Part shown: positions 17,947 through 27,230 of the stretch, one piece after another | Numbering within the stretch: the first letter of the stretch is position 1 | How the letters are laid out: the number at the start of each line of letters is the position of its first letter | Origin: JAAZGD01 sp964489555 | GTDB lineage: Bacteria > Bacillota > Clostridia > Peptostreptococcales > Anaerovoracaceae | DNA length: 64,000 nucleotides | Reading direction: 5' to 3' | Assembly: GCA_964489555.1 (NCBI GenBank) | Contig: CAZAZF010000007.1 | Coordinates: 21,718 to 85,717, forward strand | Notes under the pieces: model-generated | The model's database searches: none | The model's input: the letters and a program-made list of their open reading frames with translations, nothing else | What the model was told of the DNA's origin: nothing | Translations under genes and position numbers: made by a program

Positions 17947-18987
17947 TTATAAATCCAGTTTGTAATCCCCTGGCTTGACTTTTCCCAGTCTTCGTAACCC
18001 TTTATCTGCCAAAAGGGAAAGAATGGCAGGTAGCGCAAAATGTAGAACCAGGATGGTCCATAGCACCGTCCAGGTAAACCCCATAGAGGTAAAGGTTCCT
18101 ATTTGTCCTACCAAGCCAGAGGTGCCCATTCCCGCACCGATGGGAATGTTGGTCGTTTGAAATACTACGGTAGCCACGGGCCCCAAAACGGCACCCGCCA
18201 ATGTGGGTGGCAGCAAAATCCAAGGGTTTTTAATAATGTTGGATATTTGTAGCATAGAGGTTCCAATTCCCTGTGCTACCAGCCCCCCGACTCCATTGTC
18301 CTTAAAACTAATTACTGCAAAGCCAACCATCTGAGCACAGCAACCAGCCGTAGCCGCTCCCGCCGCCAAACCCCCCAGACCCAGCATAATGCACAAGGCT
18401 GCGCTGGATATGGGAGCCGTCAAAGTAAGTCCCACTACAACGGCAACAATGATTCCCATAATAAAGGGTCTCATGTCCGTAGCAGTCATTATAATTTGAC
18501 CCAAACCCGTCATTACCGCGTTTACAACAGGTCCGAATAAGCTGGCTGAAATCATCCCTGCAATCAAGGTCACTGCCGGCGTGACCAGAATGTCCACTTT
18601 AGTTTCTTTGGATACCAATTTTCCGAACTCTGCCCCCAAGGCCGCGGCTAAAAACGCCCCTGCAGGGCCTCCCAGTTGAGCTCCCATCATTCCGGTAACG
18701 GCGCTAGCGAACAGCACCAATGGGGGTGCTTTCAGCCCCCAGGCCACCGCTACGCCTACCCCGGCTCCCATCAACCCCATGGCAATGACTCCCGTTTCTA
18801 TCAGAAAAGCCGAGACGGGATTTTCTCCCACAAGCAAAGCCGTCTGTTCTCCCAATGTCTTAATAATTAATCCGATTAAAAGAGAAGCAAACAACCCCAT
18901 AGCCATAGCGCTCAAGGCATCCTGAAAGTATCGTTTCCCGCTAAATTCAATGTCCTTTTTCGTTAAAAACCCGGACAATTTTTTCAT
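17947..18987 (-). CDS. PTS IIC-like integral membrane protein (PTS_EIIC_2 type)
   Basis: A 346-residue polytopic membrane protein with about ten hydrophobic segments and a glycine/alanine-rich composition. It resembles the PTS_EIIC_2 family, seen as stand-alone IIC-like proteins in Firmicutes and Thermotogae. No EIIA, EIIB, HPr or sugar-utilisation gene is nearby, so phosphotransfer is doubtful and the substrate unknown. The start at 18987 (MKKLSGFLTK) is backed by GGGGGAA upstream. It is followed by the CYTH gene, probably in one transcript from the promoter at 19048-19075. Confidence 0.75.
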   Translation of the reverse strand: MKKLSGFLTKKDIEFSGKRYFQDALSAMAMGLFASLLIGLIIKTLGEQTALLVGENPVSAFLIETGVIAMGLMGAGVGVAVAWGLKAPPLVLFASAVTGMMGAQLGGPAGAFLAAALGAEFGKLVSKETKVDILVTPAVTLIAGMISASLFGPVVNAVMTGLGQIIMTATDMRPFIMGIIVAVVVGLTLTAPISSAALCIMLGLGGLAAGAATAGCCAQMVGFAVISFKDNGVGGLVAQGIGTSMLQISNIIKNPWILLPPTLAGAVLGPVATVVFQTTNIPIGAGMGTSGLVGQIGTFTSMGFTWTVLWTILVLHFALPAILSLLADKGLRRLGKVKPGDYKLDL

Positions 18988-19047
18988 CGTTTCCCCCACA
19001 TCTTTCCTATAAAACACAGTCGAAATTTTTCCACAAAATATGTCTAT

Positions 19048-19075
19048 ATTATACTGTAATTCCCATCGATTGCAA
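19048..19075 (-). promoter_or_regulatory. Promoter of the PTS IIC-like/CYTH unit
   Basis: On the minus strand TTGCAA (19070-19075), 16-base spacer, TATAAT (19048-19053), 60 bases before the start. Confidence 0.65.
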
Positions 19076-19127
19076 GACCATCATAGGCAGGCCATCACGG
19101 GCAGAATGCATCATGGGCAAGGCCATG

Positions 19128-19157
19128 GATAAGGGCAAGGTTTCCCTTGCCCTTATC
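19128..19157 (-). terminator. Hairpin after the transhydrogenase-like operon
   Basis: A perfect 13-bp stem, GATAAGGGCAAGG with CCTTGCCCTTATC around a 4-base loop, ten bases past the stop of the large subunit gene. There is no T-run on the minus strand, so it may act as an mRNA 3' stabiliser or a weak terminator. Confidence 0.6.
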
Positions 19158-19166
19158 TCTTTACCC

Positions 19167-22100
19167 TTATTTTTTCTTAGGGGGTTTCGGTATTCTTGCA
19201 TCGATAACATTCATCAAGTTGTCCGTGCATGTCAGGGGATCTACCAACTTCCCACTACCTACCACCTTGTATTGAGGTGCTACCGGTTTTAAAACACCAC
19301 CCAGAACTTCTCCTACCATTGCTCTTTTGTAGACGGGAATCCGATCGTCCATCTCCCGTGAAATATCCATAGTATCTTCAAACCCATAATCCTCTTCAAA
19401 AACCAAAGCCAATTGTTGAGCCAGCAACCAATTGGGCATCACGCCTTCTTCGACGGCCGCTTCCACGGCTTGAAGCCGTCTTTCCGTATTGGTAAAGGTA
19501 CCATTGGTGTCGGCAAAGCCGGTCCCCGGGAACACCACATCTGCTTTCTCGGCAGTGGAGGTCATGTGAGTATCGGAAACCATCAGAAACTCCAAGTCAT
19601 TATTCTTCAACCCGGGATCCTCTCCAAATACCAGAAGTGCCTTGACACCTTCTACCGCTTCCGAACCCGCCTTCACTCCCAAATCAACCAGACCCTGGGA
19701 ATTGTTTTTGGCTTTCACCAATAGGATTCCATCTCTTGGGCTTCCAATGTGGCCGGAAAGAAGTGCAATCTGGCCGATTAATTCCGCTCCTTCCACCGTC
19801 ATCAAATTCTGCTGGTACACAATCATGGCTTTTTTTGCCTTACTATAAAGGTTCGCCACTTCTTCTACTTTTGAAGAAACCTTTACATCTTTCAAGGATT
19901 TCACAAATTGATCAAAACCTTTCTCTTCCCCTTTTTTACCCAGGTCAAGAAGGCCTTTGGCCAGTTCTTTTAAGGGCTCCAGTTCATTTTTTGTGTAAAT
20001 AACCCGGTGTGCGAAGGGGAATTTTTGTTCTTGCCCCTTTGGATTAATCAACACCACCTTAGCGCCCTTTTCTGCCGCTTGTTTTATTTTCAAAAAAATC
20101 ACCGGATTGTTGGCTGCGGAAAATCCAAGAACCAGAATAACTTCCGTTGACAACAATTCATCCATAGTGTTGGGCGACCCTTCTAAACCCAAAATTGCTT
20201 CCAATCCGTTGGGTCTGTTGTTAAAGGAAAACACACGAGCTCCCATGGTATCGGCCAACTTCTTCATCACATAGGCTTCCTCATTGGTGTAGCGATCTGA
20301 GATTGCCACGGCCACAGCGTCTTTTCCATACTTTGCTCCAATGGCTTGCGCCTTCTTGGCTGCGATCATCAAAGCCTCGTTGTAATCGGCTTCCCGAAAG
20401 GTTTTTCCCTCTTTCACCAAAGGGGTTTCTAATTTTCCCTCCAGCAAAGCGCAATCAAATCCCCATTTTCCTTTGCCGCAACCCAATCCACCATTAACCA
20501 CGCCATCATGGTCCGGGTTGGCCTTAATCAACATTCCGCCATAGCTTTCCAGAATCAAAGTGCATCCTACGGAACAATAAGAACAGGTAGTAATCACCTT
20601 TTGAGTGTCTACCGGCACTTCCTTAATCACCGTCTGCCTCTCTTGAAGGGCTCCGCATGGGCAAGCACTTACGCATTGCCCGCAGGAAATGCACCCGGAT
20701 TCTAACAAGGGCCGGTCCAGAGTGGGTTTCACCACCGTATCAAAACCTCGTTCCACCAGCCCCAATGCGCCTACTCCCATCACTTCATCACACACTCTAA
20801 CACAGAGCCCGCAAAGGATGCACTTATTGGGATCTCTCACGATAAAGGGGTGATCGTCCTCAAATTCAATCTGATTGATTTCTCCCCCCAGCCTTTCCGG
20901 AGCCACATGATATTCATTGGCATATTCAATTAATTTGCATTCAAAGAAGTCCTGGCACCCACATTCCAAACATCGGGAAGCTTCTCGAATGGCTTCTTCT
21001 TCCGTATACCCTTTCACGATTTCAATGAAATTTCCTTTTCGCTCCTTGGCTTCCAAGTGAGTGATTTTGGGGCGACACTCCCTCTCCCGATCTTCAAAAG
21101 TCTTCTCGGTGATATCATCTCGCGTTACTACATACGGTTCTTCATAGCCAATGATTTCGCCGTCCAGATAACGATCAATCACCGTCGCTGCTTTCTTGGC
21201 ATCGGCGATGGCCTCTACTGCAATTGATATTTTATCGTTTCCACAGTCCCCTCCGGCAAACACACCGGCCATGCTGGTCATAAAGGTATCTTTGTCATAG
21301 GCAATGGAGCCTTTCTTCGTTTTGTCCACGCTGAAAAGAGATCCATCCACCGCTTGCCCGATGGCCAAAATCACCGTGTCTACTTCCAAGGTTTCCACCT
21401 TGCCTTCAATGGGTTTTGGAGCCCTTCGGCCGGAGGCATCCGGTTCTCCCAACTCCATCACCTGAAGAATCATTTTCTCAACATGACCTTCCTTATTTTT
21501 TACAATTTCCAATGGGTTGGTCAAATTTTTAAAAATTACGCCCTCTTCTTCCGCTTCAACAATCTCCATCATATCCGCCGGCATTTCGTCTTTGGTACGG
21601 CGATACACATTATATACTTTGTCTGCACCCAAACGAACTGCCGTACGACAAGCATCCATAGCCGTATTTCCGCCACCTACGATGGCCACCTTGCGCCCTA
21701 ACCTTACTTCCTCATTGCGAACTACTTTTCGAAGAAAATCTATTCCTCCAATCACACCCTCTGCATCCTCGCCCTTGCAGCCAACCCCCGTAGAAACCCA
21801 CGCCCCAATAGCCAACAGAACCGCATCGTAATCGGATCGAATGGTATCAAAAGGTAGTTCCTTTCCTACACGGGTATTGAAGATGATGTTCACGCCCATT
21901 TTTTCAATAATTTCGATTTCCCAATCCAAATCCTCTTTGGGCATTCGATACTCAGGAATCCCATATCTCAACATACCGCCACCTTTGGGCATAGCTTCAA
22001 AAATGGTGACTTGGTGTCCCATAATGCGTAGAAAATAAGCTGCGGAAAGCCCCATGGGGCCGGCACCAATCACCGCCACCGATTTTCCCGTTTCCTGGCT

Positions 22101-22664
22101 GATGTCCGGCACAAAGTGATCTTGGCTCATGCGATCCATGTCCGCCGCAAATCGTTTCAAATACTGAATCGCCACAGGTTCTTCCATCAGGCCCCGACGA
22201 CACTCCGTCTCACAGGGATGAGGACAAACTCTGCCCAACGCGCCCGGTAAAGGAATTTTGTTTCGGATCAATTGGATCGCTTTCTCGTACTCCCCATTGG
22301 CAATCAAACCTACATAGCCCTGGCAATCGGTTTGGGCAGGACAAGCCAAAACACAAGGAGGCCGACAATCCCCGACATGGTTGGATAGCAGCAGTTCCAA
22401 ATTGGTTTTTCTGGATTCCATCACCCGTGGGGTGTTGGTTTTTATCACCATATTTGGAGCAATTTCCGTGGCACAAGCCTTTACCATCTTTGGGTTGCCT
22501 TCTACTTCGCAGACACAAAGACCACAGGCGCCATAAATCTCCATACGTTCATCGTAACAAAGGGTAGGAATAAAAATGTCATTCTCTCGAGCCACTTCTA
22601 AAATGGTTTGCCCCGAATACCCGAAGACTTCTTTTCCGTCGATGTTCAGTCTCATTTTACTCAC
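19167..22664 (-). CDS. NuoG/NfnB-like large subunit of a soluble electron-transfer complex (StnC-like)
   Basis: An 1165-residue iron-sulfur flavoprotein. In order: NuoG-type [2Fe-2S] domain (residues about 1-80, C36, CGLC), a GltD/NfnB-like FAD and NAD(P) module (about 100-530; CPHPCETECRR, FAD loop VIGAGPMGLSAA, nucleotide loop AIVGGGNTAMD), two [4Fe-4S] ferredoxin motifs (CILCGLCVRVC, CISCGQCVSAC), then a molybdopterin-oxidoreductase-like domain (about 690-1130) opening with CSYCSVGC. That last domain lacks a Cys or Sec where formate dehydrogenases carry it (VFSFNNRPNGLEAIL), so it is probably a structural, NuoG-like relic. GTG start with AGGAGG eight bases upstream. Co-transcribed with NuoF- and NuoE-like genes; the set resembles the Stn transhydrogenase of Sporomusa. 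Exact reaction inferred. Confidence 0.82.
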   Translation of the reverse strand: MSKMRLNIDGKEVFGYSGQTILEVARENDIFIPTLCYDERMEIYGACGLCVCEVEGNPKMVKACATEIAPNMVIKTNTPRVMESRKTNLELLLSNHVGDCRPPCVLACPAQTDCQGYVGLIANGEYEKAIQLIRNKIPLPGALGRVCPHPCETECRRGLMEEPVAIQYLKRFAADMDRMSQDHFVPDISQETGKSVAVIGAGPMGLSAAYFLRIMGHQVTIFEAMPKGGGMLRYGIPEYRMPKEDLDWEIEIIEKMGVNIIFNTRVGKELPFDTIRSDYDAVLLAIGAWVSTGVGCKGEDAEGVIGGIDFLRKVVRNEEVRLGRKVAIVGGGNTAMDACRTAVRLGADKVYNVYRRTKDEMPADMMEIVEAEEEGVIFKNLTNPLEIVKNKEGHVEKMILQVMELGEPDASGRRAPKPIEGKVETLEVDTVILAIGQAVDGSLFSVDKTKKGSIAYDKDTFMTSMAGVFAGGDCGNDKISIAVEAIADAKKAATVIDRYLDGEIIGYEEPYVVTRDDITEKTFEDRERECRPKITHLEAKERKGNFIEIVKGYTEEEAIREASRCLECGCQDFFECKLIEYANEYHVAPERLGGEINQIEFEDDHPFIVRDPNKCILCGLCVRVCDEVMGVGALGLVERGFDTVVKPTLDRPLLESGCISCGQCVSACPCGALQERQTVIKEVPVDTQKVITTCSYCSVGCTLILESYGGMLIKANPDHDGVVNGGLGCGKGKWGFDCALLEGKLETPLVKEGKTFREADYNEALMIAAKKAQAIGAKYGKDAVAVAISDRYTNEEAYVMKKLADTMGARVFSFNNRPNGLEAILGLEGSPNTMDELLSTEVILVLGFSAANNPVIFLKIKQAAEKGAKVVLINPKGQEQKFPFAHRVIYTKNELEPLKELAKGLLDLGKKGEEKGFDQFVKSLKDVKVSSKVEEVANLYSKAKKAMIVYQQNLMTVEGAELIGQIALLSGHIGSPRDGILLVKAKNNSQGLVDLGVKAGSEAVEGVKALLVFGEDPGLKNNDLEFLMVSDTHMTSTAEKADVVFPGTGFADTNGTFTNTERRLQAVEAAVEEGVMPNWLLAQQLALVFEEDYGFEDTMDISREMDDRIPVYKRAMVGEVLGGVLKPVAPQYKVVGSGKLVDPLTCTDNLMNVIDARIPKPPKKK

Positions 22665-22680
22665 TTTTCATTCCTCCTTT

Positions 22681-24432
22681 CTATTTTCTGATAATGGCAT
22701 CAAAGCGGCAAACCTCTTCACACTTTCCGCATTTGGTGCAAACATCCTGATCAATAACGTGTAACTGTTTCCGCTCTCCCTGAATCGCATTCACCGGGCA
22801 ATTTCTGGCACACACTGTGCAACCGGTACACTTCTCTGTTATGACAAATTGGAACAGATTTTTGCAGGACTTCGCGGTGCAGGTATGATTGTAAATGTGG
22901 TCTTCGTATTCGTTTCTGAAATACTTAATTGTAGTCAGCACCGGGTTGGGAGCGGTTTGCCCCAATCCACACATGGACCCGTCCTTAATTTTTTCGGCTA
23001 GTTCTTCCAACAATTCGATGTCTCCATCTTCCCCCTTGCCTTGGGTAATCCGCTCCAAAATTTCCAGCATCCGCTTGGTTCCGATTCGACAATAATTGCA
23101 TTTGCCGCAAGATTCTTTTCGAGTAAAATCCAGAAAATACCGGGCCATATCCACCATACAAGTGGTTTCATCCATAACGATCATGCCTCCGGATCCAACA
23201 ATAGCACCGATTTTGCCAATGTTCTCATAGTCTACCGGAGTATCAATCAGCGATGCCGGAATACATCCTCCAGAAGGTCCACCCATTTGAACCGCCTTAA
23301 ATTCACGGTCATTCTTAATTCCACCACCAATATCATAAATGATTTCCCTTAATGTCATGCCCATAGGAACTTCTACCAAGCCGCCTTTTTTAATTTTACC
23401 CGCCAAAGCAAACACTTTAGTTCCCTTTGACTGTTCGGTACCCATGGCACCAAAGGAAGCACCACCGTTTAAAATAATCCAAGGAACATTGGCGAAGGTT
23501 TCCACATTGTTAATATTGGTAGGCTTTTGCCAATATCCTTTGGCAGCCGGGAAAGGCGGCTTCAGACGAGGCATCCCCCGCTCCCCTTCCAAAGAGGCAA
23601 TGAGTGCCGTTTCTTCTCCGCATACGAAAGCCCCCGCTCCCGCCTTGATCCGAAGATCAAAATTAAAACCGGATCCAAAAAGATTCTTGCCTAAATACCC
23701 CTTTTCTCTGGCTTGAGCCATGGCCACTTCCAACCGATGTATTGCCAAGGGATACTCCGCACGGCAATAGATGATTCCCTGGTTGGCTCCAATAGCATAT
23801 CCCCCAATAATCATCCCTTCTATCAAGGAATGAGGATCTCCCTCTAAAACTGAACGGTCCATGAAAGCTCCGGGATCTCCTTCGTCGGCATTACAAACCA
23901 TATATTTTTCTGAACCGGGGTTGGAAAGTGCGGCATTCCACTTAAACCATGTGGGGAATCCTGCTCCGCCTCTACCGCGTAGCCCGGATACTTTCATTTC
24001 TTCAATTACATCTTGCGGCGTCATTTCTAAAAGCACTTTTTGGATGGCTTGATATCCACCCAGTGCCGTATAGTCGGAAATATTTTCCGGATCAATGAGC
24101 CCGCAATTTCTAAGAACCACTCTCTTTTGTTTTTCGATTACTTCTTGATCCTCCCGTGTGATACAGTGAGAGGAATCCGTTCCCAATGCACAAGAAAAAT
24201 GACTCTCCAAAATCTTTTCTACATCCTGAGGTTGCACCTTGACATGCCGCGTCAAATGGTTTTGGTCGTCATAAACATCTACAATAGGTTCCAGATAGCA
24301 AGTCCCCACGCACCCTGTGATGCCCACTTGAATGTCCAGATTGCGATCTCGAATTTGCCGTTCAAATTCTGAAGCTGTTTTTTTCGCCCCTGTTGCAATT
24401 CCGCAACTTCCTTGTCCGATTATGATTTTCAT
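22681..24432 (-). CDS. NuoF-like NADH-binding FMN subunit (HydB/StnB-like)
   Basis: A 583-residue diaphorase subunit. The N-terminal thioredoxin-like [2Fe-2S] domain spans about 1-90 (SCGIATGA, GCVGTCYLEP). The NADH/FMN domain follows with GRGGAGFPTWFKW (about 148) and NADEGDPGAFMDR, then an SLBB domain and the [4Fe-4S] site ESCGKCNYCRIGT (about 445). Two C-terminal [4Fe-4S] motifs (CTGCTVCARNC, CTKCGKCEEVC) are typical of bifurcating Hyd/Stn/Hyl enzymes rather than membrane complex I. Its ATG overlaps the preceding gene by four bases (ATGA), indicating a stoichiometric complex. Confidence 0.93.
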   Translation of the reverse strand: MKIIIGQGSCGIATGAKKTASEFERQIRDRNLDIQVGITGCVGTCYLEPIVDVYDDQNHLTRHVKVQPQDVEKILESHFSCALGTDSSHCITREDQEVIEKQKRVVLRNCGLIDPENISDYTALGGYQAIQKVLLEMTPQDVIEEMKVSGLRGRGGAGFPTWFKWNAALSNPGSEKYMVCNADEGDPGAFMDRSVLEGDPHSLIEGMIIGGYAIGANQGIIYCRAEYPLAIHRLEVAMAQAREKGYLGKNLFGSGFNFDLRIKAGAGAFVCGEETALIASLEGERGMPRLKPPFPAAKGYWQKPTNINNVETFANVPWIILNGGASFGAMGTEQSKGTKVFALAGKIKKGGLVEVPMGMTLREIIYDIGGGIKNDREFKAVQMGGPSGGCIPASLIDTPVDYENIGKIGAIVGSGGMIVMDETTCMVDMARYFLDFTRKESCGKCNYCRIGTKRMLEILERITQGKGEDGDIELLEELAEKIKDGSMCGLGQTAPNPVLTTIKYFRNEYEDHIYNHTCTAKSCKNLFQFVITEKCTGCTVCARNCPVNAIQGERKQLHVIDQDVCTKCGKCEEVCRFDAIIRK

Positions 24433-24923
24433 ACGGCAATTCCCTCCTGGCTTCTGCCTTTAATCTCATCCAGGATGGATTTTACAGTATCCTTTGTCAG
24501 GTTCCCATAGGTTTCTTCTCCTTCGTTGCTCTTCACCATCATCACCGGCGCCAACGAACAACATCCCAGACAAGCCACATTATTCAAGGTGAAAACCCCG
24601 TCTTCTGTGGTTTCTCCATCCCGAATTCCCAGATGTTCCGTAACGGCTTCTTCAATCAGATCCGCACCATTTACATGGCATGCCGTACCTTTGCACATCA
24701 TGATAAGATACTTCCCTATAGGCTCTTGCCGAAATTGAGCATAAAAAGTAGCCACCCCGTATATCTTGGCTGGTTTAATCCCCGTGGCGTCGGCAATGTA
24801 CTCAATGGTCTCCTTGGAAAGATATCCATAAATATCCTGGGCCTTCTGAAGAATGGTGATTAAACTACCCGGTACTCTGCCATACTGGTCCAGCACCGGA
24901 GCCAATTCTTTGAAGTCACTCAT
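24429..24923 (-). CDS. NuoE-like [2Fe-2S] subunit (HydC/StnA-like)
   Basis: A 164-residue thioredoxin-fold ferredoxin. The four cluster ligands are seen as CKGTACH (Cys pair near residue 85) and ACLGCCSLAP (pair near 127). N-terminal helices contain the ATFYAQFRQEP motif of the family. The start MSDFKELAPV at 24923 has GGAGGAAGG just upstream; a 37-codon longer frame has no family match. First gene of the three-gene unit and translationally coupled to the NuoF-like gene. Confidence 0.93.
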   Translation of the reverse strand: MSDFKELAPVLDQYGRVPGSLITILQKAQDIYGYLSKETIEYIADATGIKPAKIYGVATFYAQFRQEPIGKYLIMMCKGTACHVNGADLIEEAVTEHLGIRDGETTEDGVFTLNNVACLGCCSLAPVMMVKSNEGEETYGNLTKDTVKSILDEIKGRSQEGIAV

Positions 24924-24965
24924 ATTTCCTTCCTCCTCACTTTTGAATATTCTATGATATAAAAG

Positions 24966-24991
24966 TGTGTGCAAGCAAAAGCTTGCACACA
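24966..24991 (-). terminator. Terminator after the aminotransferase gene
   Basis: Perfect 11-bp stem TGTGTGCAAGC/GCTTGCACACA with a 4-base loop, followed on the minus strand by CTTTTATA. It lies about 70 bases past the aminotransferase stop and 42 bases before the NuoE-like start, separating the two units. Confidence 0.8.
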
Positions 24992-25062
24992 GCTTTTCTA
25001 CAACCCTAGTCTTTTTAGGGAAATTCTTCTCCAAAACAGTTTATGTGCCTTGAAAAAAATCA

Positions 25063-26415
25063 CTACTTCGCCAACTCACCCAGCACTTCTTCGTAAATTG
25101 CCAGACCCGCTTCCAATTGTTCATCTGTCACACATAAGGGACAGAGGAATCGAATCACATTGTTGTAGGTTCCAGCTGCTTCCAAAAGCAACCCCTTCTG
25201 AACGGCTGCATTTACAATGGCCGTCACAATTTCCGGATTGGGTTCTTTGGTTTCTTTGCTCTTCACAAACTCCACACCCATCATGGCACCCACGCCCCTT
25301 ACATCTCCGATTACCTCATATTTTTCCTTCCATTCGTTGAATTTACTCATACAACGCTGGGCAATCTTCCTTGCTTTCCCGGGATAGTCCTCTTTTATCA
25401 TCACATCTAGCAAGGCCATTCCCGAAGCACATGCTACCGCATTTCCACAGTAGGTGCCACCAATGGTTCCGCCCATTACGCCATCCATCACTTCCGCTCT
25501 GGCTGTAACCGCCGATAAAGGCAGTCCTCCCGCAATGGATTTGGCCGTTACAAGAATATCAGGGGCACAACCTTCGTCTTGATAATAGTCGGAAACAAAC
25601 ATTCGGCCAGACCTAGCCCATCCTGTCTGCACTTCGTCGCAAACCATCATAATGCCATGGTCGTCACAGATCTTACGTACTGCCTTCACCCATTCTATGG
25701 GCGCCGGTACGAATCCACCTTCCCCCTGTACCGGTTCAAAAACAATGGCAGCCACATCTTTTGCCGGAGAAGCTTCAATGAAAAGGCTCTCTAGTTTATC
25801 CACATAATACTGAATTCCCTCTTGTTCCGTGGTTCCCTTGGGAAGGCGATACATGTTGGGAAATTCGGCACGGTAAACCCCATCCGGAAAAGGTCCCATT
25901 CCAACAGCATAAGCTTTCTTGCCGGTCATAGTCATGGTTAACATAGTTCTTCCATGAAATGCACCGGTAAATACGATAATATTCGGTCGCCCAGTAAAGC
26001 TTTTCGCAATCTTTACAGCATTTTCATCTGCTTCCGCACCAGAGTTCACGAACATGGTTTTTTTCTTGTCCCCATTAACCGGAGCAATCTTGTTAATCAT
26101 TTCTGCAAATTCGATGTAACGCTCATGTGTTGTAATATTCATCATGGCATGAAAATACTTTTCAGATTGTTCTTTCACAGCATCAATCAGCGCAGGGTGA
26201 GAATATCCAATATTCAAAACGCCTACACCGCCAATCCAATCCAGAAAAACATTTCCGTCTACATCTTCGAACATAGCACCCTCGCCTCTGGAAATTACAC
26301 AAGGATATCCACATTTGATAGCGTTGGGCATACATTCCGCTCTTCTGTTGATTACTTCCTGGGCTTTCGGGCCAGGCAAAGGCATCGTTACTTTAGGCAA
26401 AGCATCTCTAAGCAT
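25063..26415 (-). CDS. gabT: Class III aminotransferase (4-aminobutyrate aminotransferase-like)
   Basis: PLP-dependent aminotransferase of 450 residues moving an omega-amino group (GABA or a similar omega-amino acid) to 2-oxoglutarate. PLP-pocket motifs are NSGAEADENAVKIAK (about 122), TGAFHGRT (about 150), VCDEVQTGWARSGR (about 255) and the Schiff-base lysine in VTAKSIAGGLPLSA (about 290). The open frame starts with MLRDALPKV. It is monocistronic, with a promoter candidate upstream and a hairpin terminator downstream. Substrate within class III is inferred by overall resemblance to GabT. Confidence 0.85.
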   Translation of the reverse strand: MLRDALPKVTMPLPGPKAQEVINRRAECMPNAIKCGYPCVISRGEGAMFEDVDGNVFLDWIGGVGVLNIGYSHPALIDAVKEQSEKYFHAMMNITTHERYIEFAEMINKIAPVNGDKKKTMFVNSGAEADENAVKIAKSFTGRPNIIVFTGAFHGRTMLTMTMTGKKAYAVGMGPFPDGVYRAEFPNMYRLPKGTTEQEGIQYYVDKLESLFIEASPAKDVAAIVFEPVQGEGGFVPAPIEWVKAVRKICDDHGIMMVCDEVQTGWARSGRMFVSDYYQDEGCAPDILVTAKSIAGGLPLSAVTARAEVMDGVMGGTIGGTYCGNAVACASGMALLDVMIKEDYPGKARKIAQRCMSKFNEWKEKYEVIGDVRGVGAMMGVEFVKSKETKEPNPEIVTAIVNAAVQKGLLLEAAGTYNNVIRFLCPLCVTDEQLEAGLAIYEEVLGELAK

Positions 26416-26468
26416 TTCGTTCCTCCATAATTCGTAAATACTATAACCTATCTAGCTGACCAGTTAAT

Positions 26469-26477
26469 ATTATAACA
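26469..26477 (-). promoter_or_regulatory. Extended -10 promoter candidate of the aminotransferase gene
   Basis: On the minus strand TGTTATAAT, an exact extended -10, about 54 bases before the start. The -35 is weak. Confidence 0.45.
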
Positions 26478-26574
26478 TACATTTTCTCTTTCCAACGGGA
26501 AAAGTTCCTTCCCTCGGAATAGTAATTAAATTCTGTCAATTGACCAACCGCCTTTAATTACAAGTCCTATGCCC

Positions 26575-27213
26575 TTATTGATTTACCCCGCGTTGATCCA
26601 GTAGAGCCCGAATCCGATGATTGATCATTTGAAGAGCAACCGTGTTATACCCTCCTTCCGGAACGATAACATCCGCATATTTTTTGCTGGGTTCCACAAA
26701 TTGTTCGTGCATCAATTTTACGGTGGTCATATACTGATTGATGACCGATTCCAGGCTACGTCCTCTTTCCCGGACATCTCGAAGGATGCGGCGAATAATT
26801 CTTACATCCGCGTCGGTATCAATAAAAATTTTAATATCAAAAGTGTTTAACAGCTCCGGATTCTCAAAAATCAGAATTCCTTCTACAATAATTACCTGCG
26901 CTGGTTCCACGCAGACAGTATCCTTGGTTCGATTGTGAATGGTAAAGTCATAAACCGGACGATACACTGGCTTTCCGCTTTTCAACTGATAAATATGTTG
27001 AATCATCAAGTCCGTTTCAAAGGCATTTGGATGGTCATAATTCAACTCAGCCCGCTCTTCAAAAGAGAGGTCGCTATGGTCACGATAGTAGAAATCGTGG
27101 CTTAAAATGGTAATCTGCTCATTGAACTCTTTCTTGATACGATGAATCATCGTGCTTTTTCCACTGCCGGTACCCCCGGCCACACCAATGATAATGCCTT
27201 CCCTATTTCCCAT
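26575..27213 (-). CDS. udk: Uridine kinase
   Basis: Pyrimidine salvage kinase phosphorylating uridine and cytidine. The 212 residues have Walker A GVAGGTGSGKST (about 10-21), the YDHPNAFE substrate motif (about 60) and the IIVEGILIFENPEL block (about 108). It follows the beta-CASP RNase gene by 17 bases and is likely co-transcribed with it. Confidence 0.94.
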   Translation of the reverse strand: MGNREGIIIGVAGGTGSGKSTMIHRIKKEFNEQITILSHDFYYRDHSDLSFEERAELNYDHPNAFETDLMIQHIYQLKSGKPVYRPVYDFTIHNRTKDTVCVEPAQVIIVEGILIFENPELLNTFDIKIFIDTDADVRIIRRILRDVRERGRSLESVINQYMTTVKLMHEQFVEPSKKYADVIVPEGGYNTVALQMINHRIRALLDQRGVNQ

Positions 27214-27230
27214 TCTTTTTTCCTTTTCTT

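Noticed and set aside
19167..22664. Annotation as a NAD-dependent formate dehydrogenase
   Set aside because: No Cys or Sec at the catalytic position; the gene order and GltD-like insertion fit a transhydrogenase-type complex better.
26522..26561. Perfect 9-bp inverted repeat GTAATTAAA/TTTAATTAC between udk and the aminotransferase gene
   Set aside because: Loop of 22 bases, AT-only stem and no T-run; too weak to call a terminator and no known operator matches.
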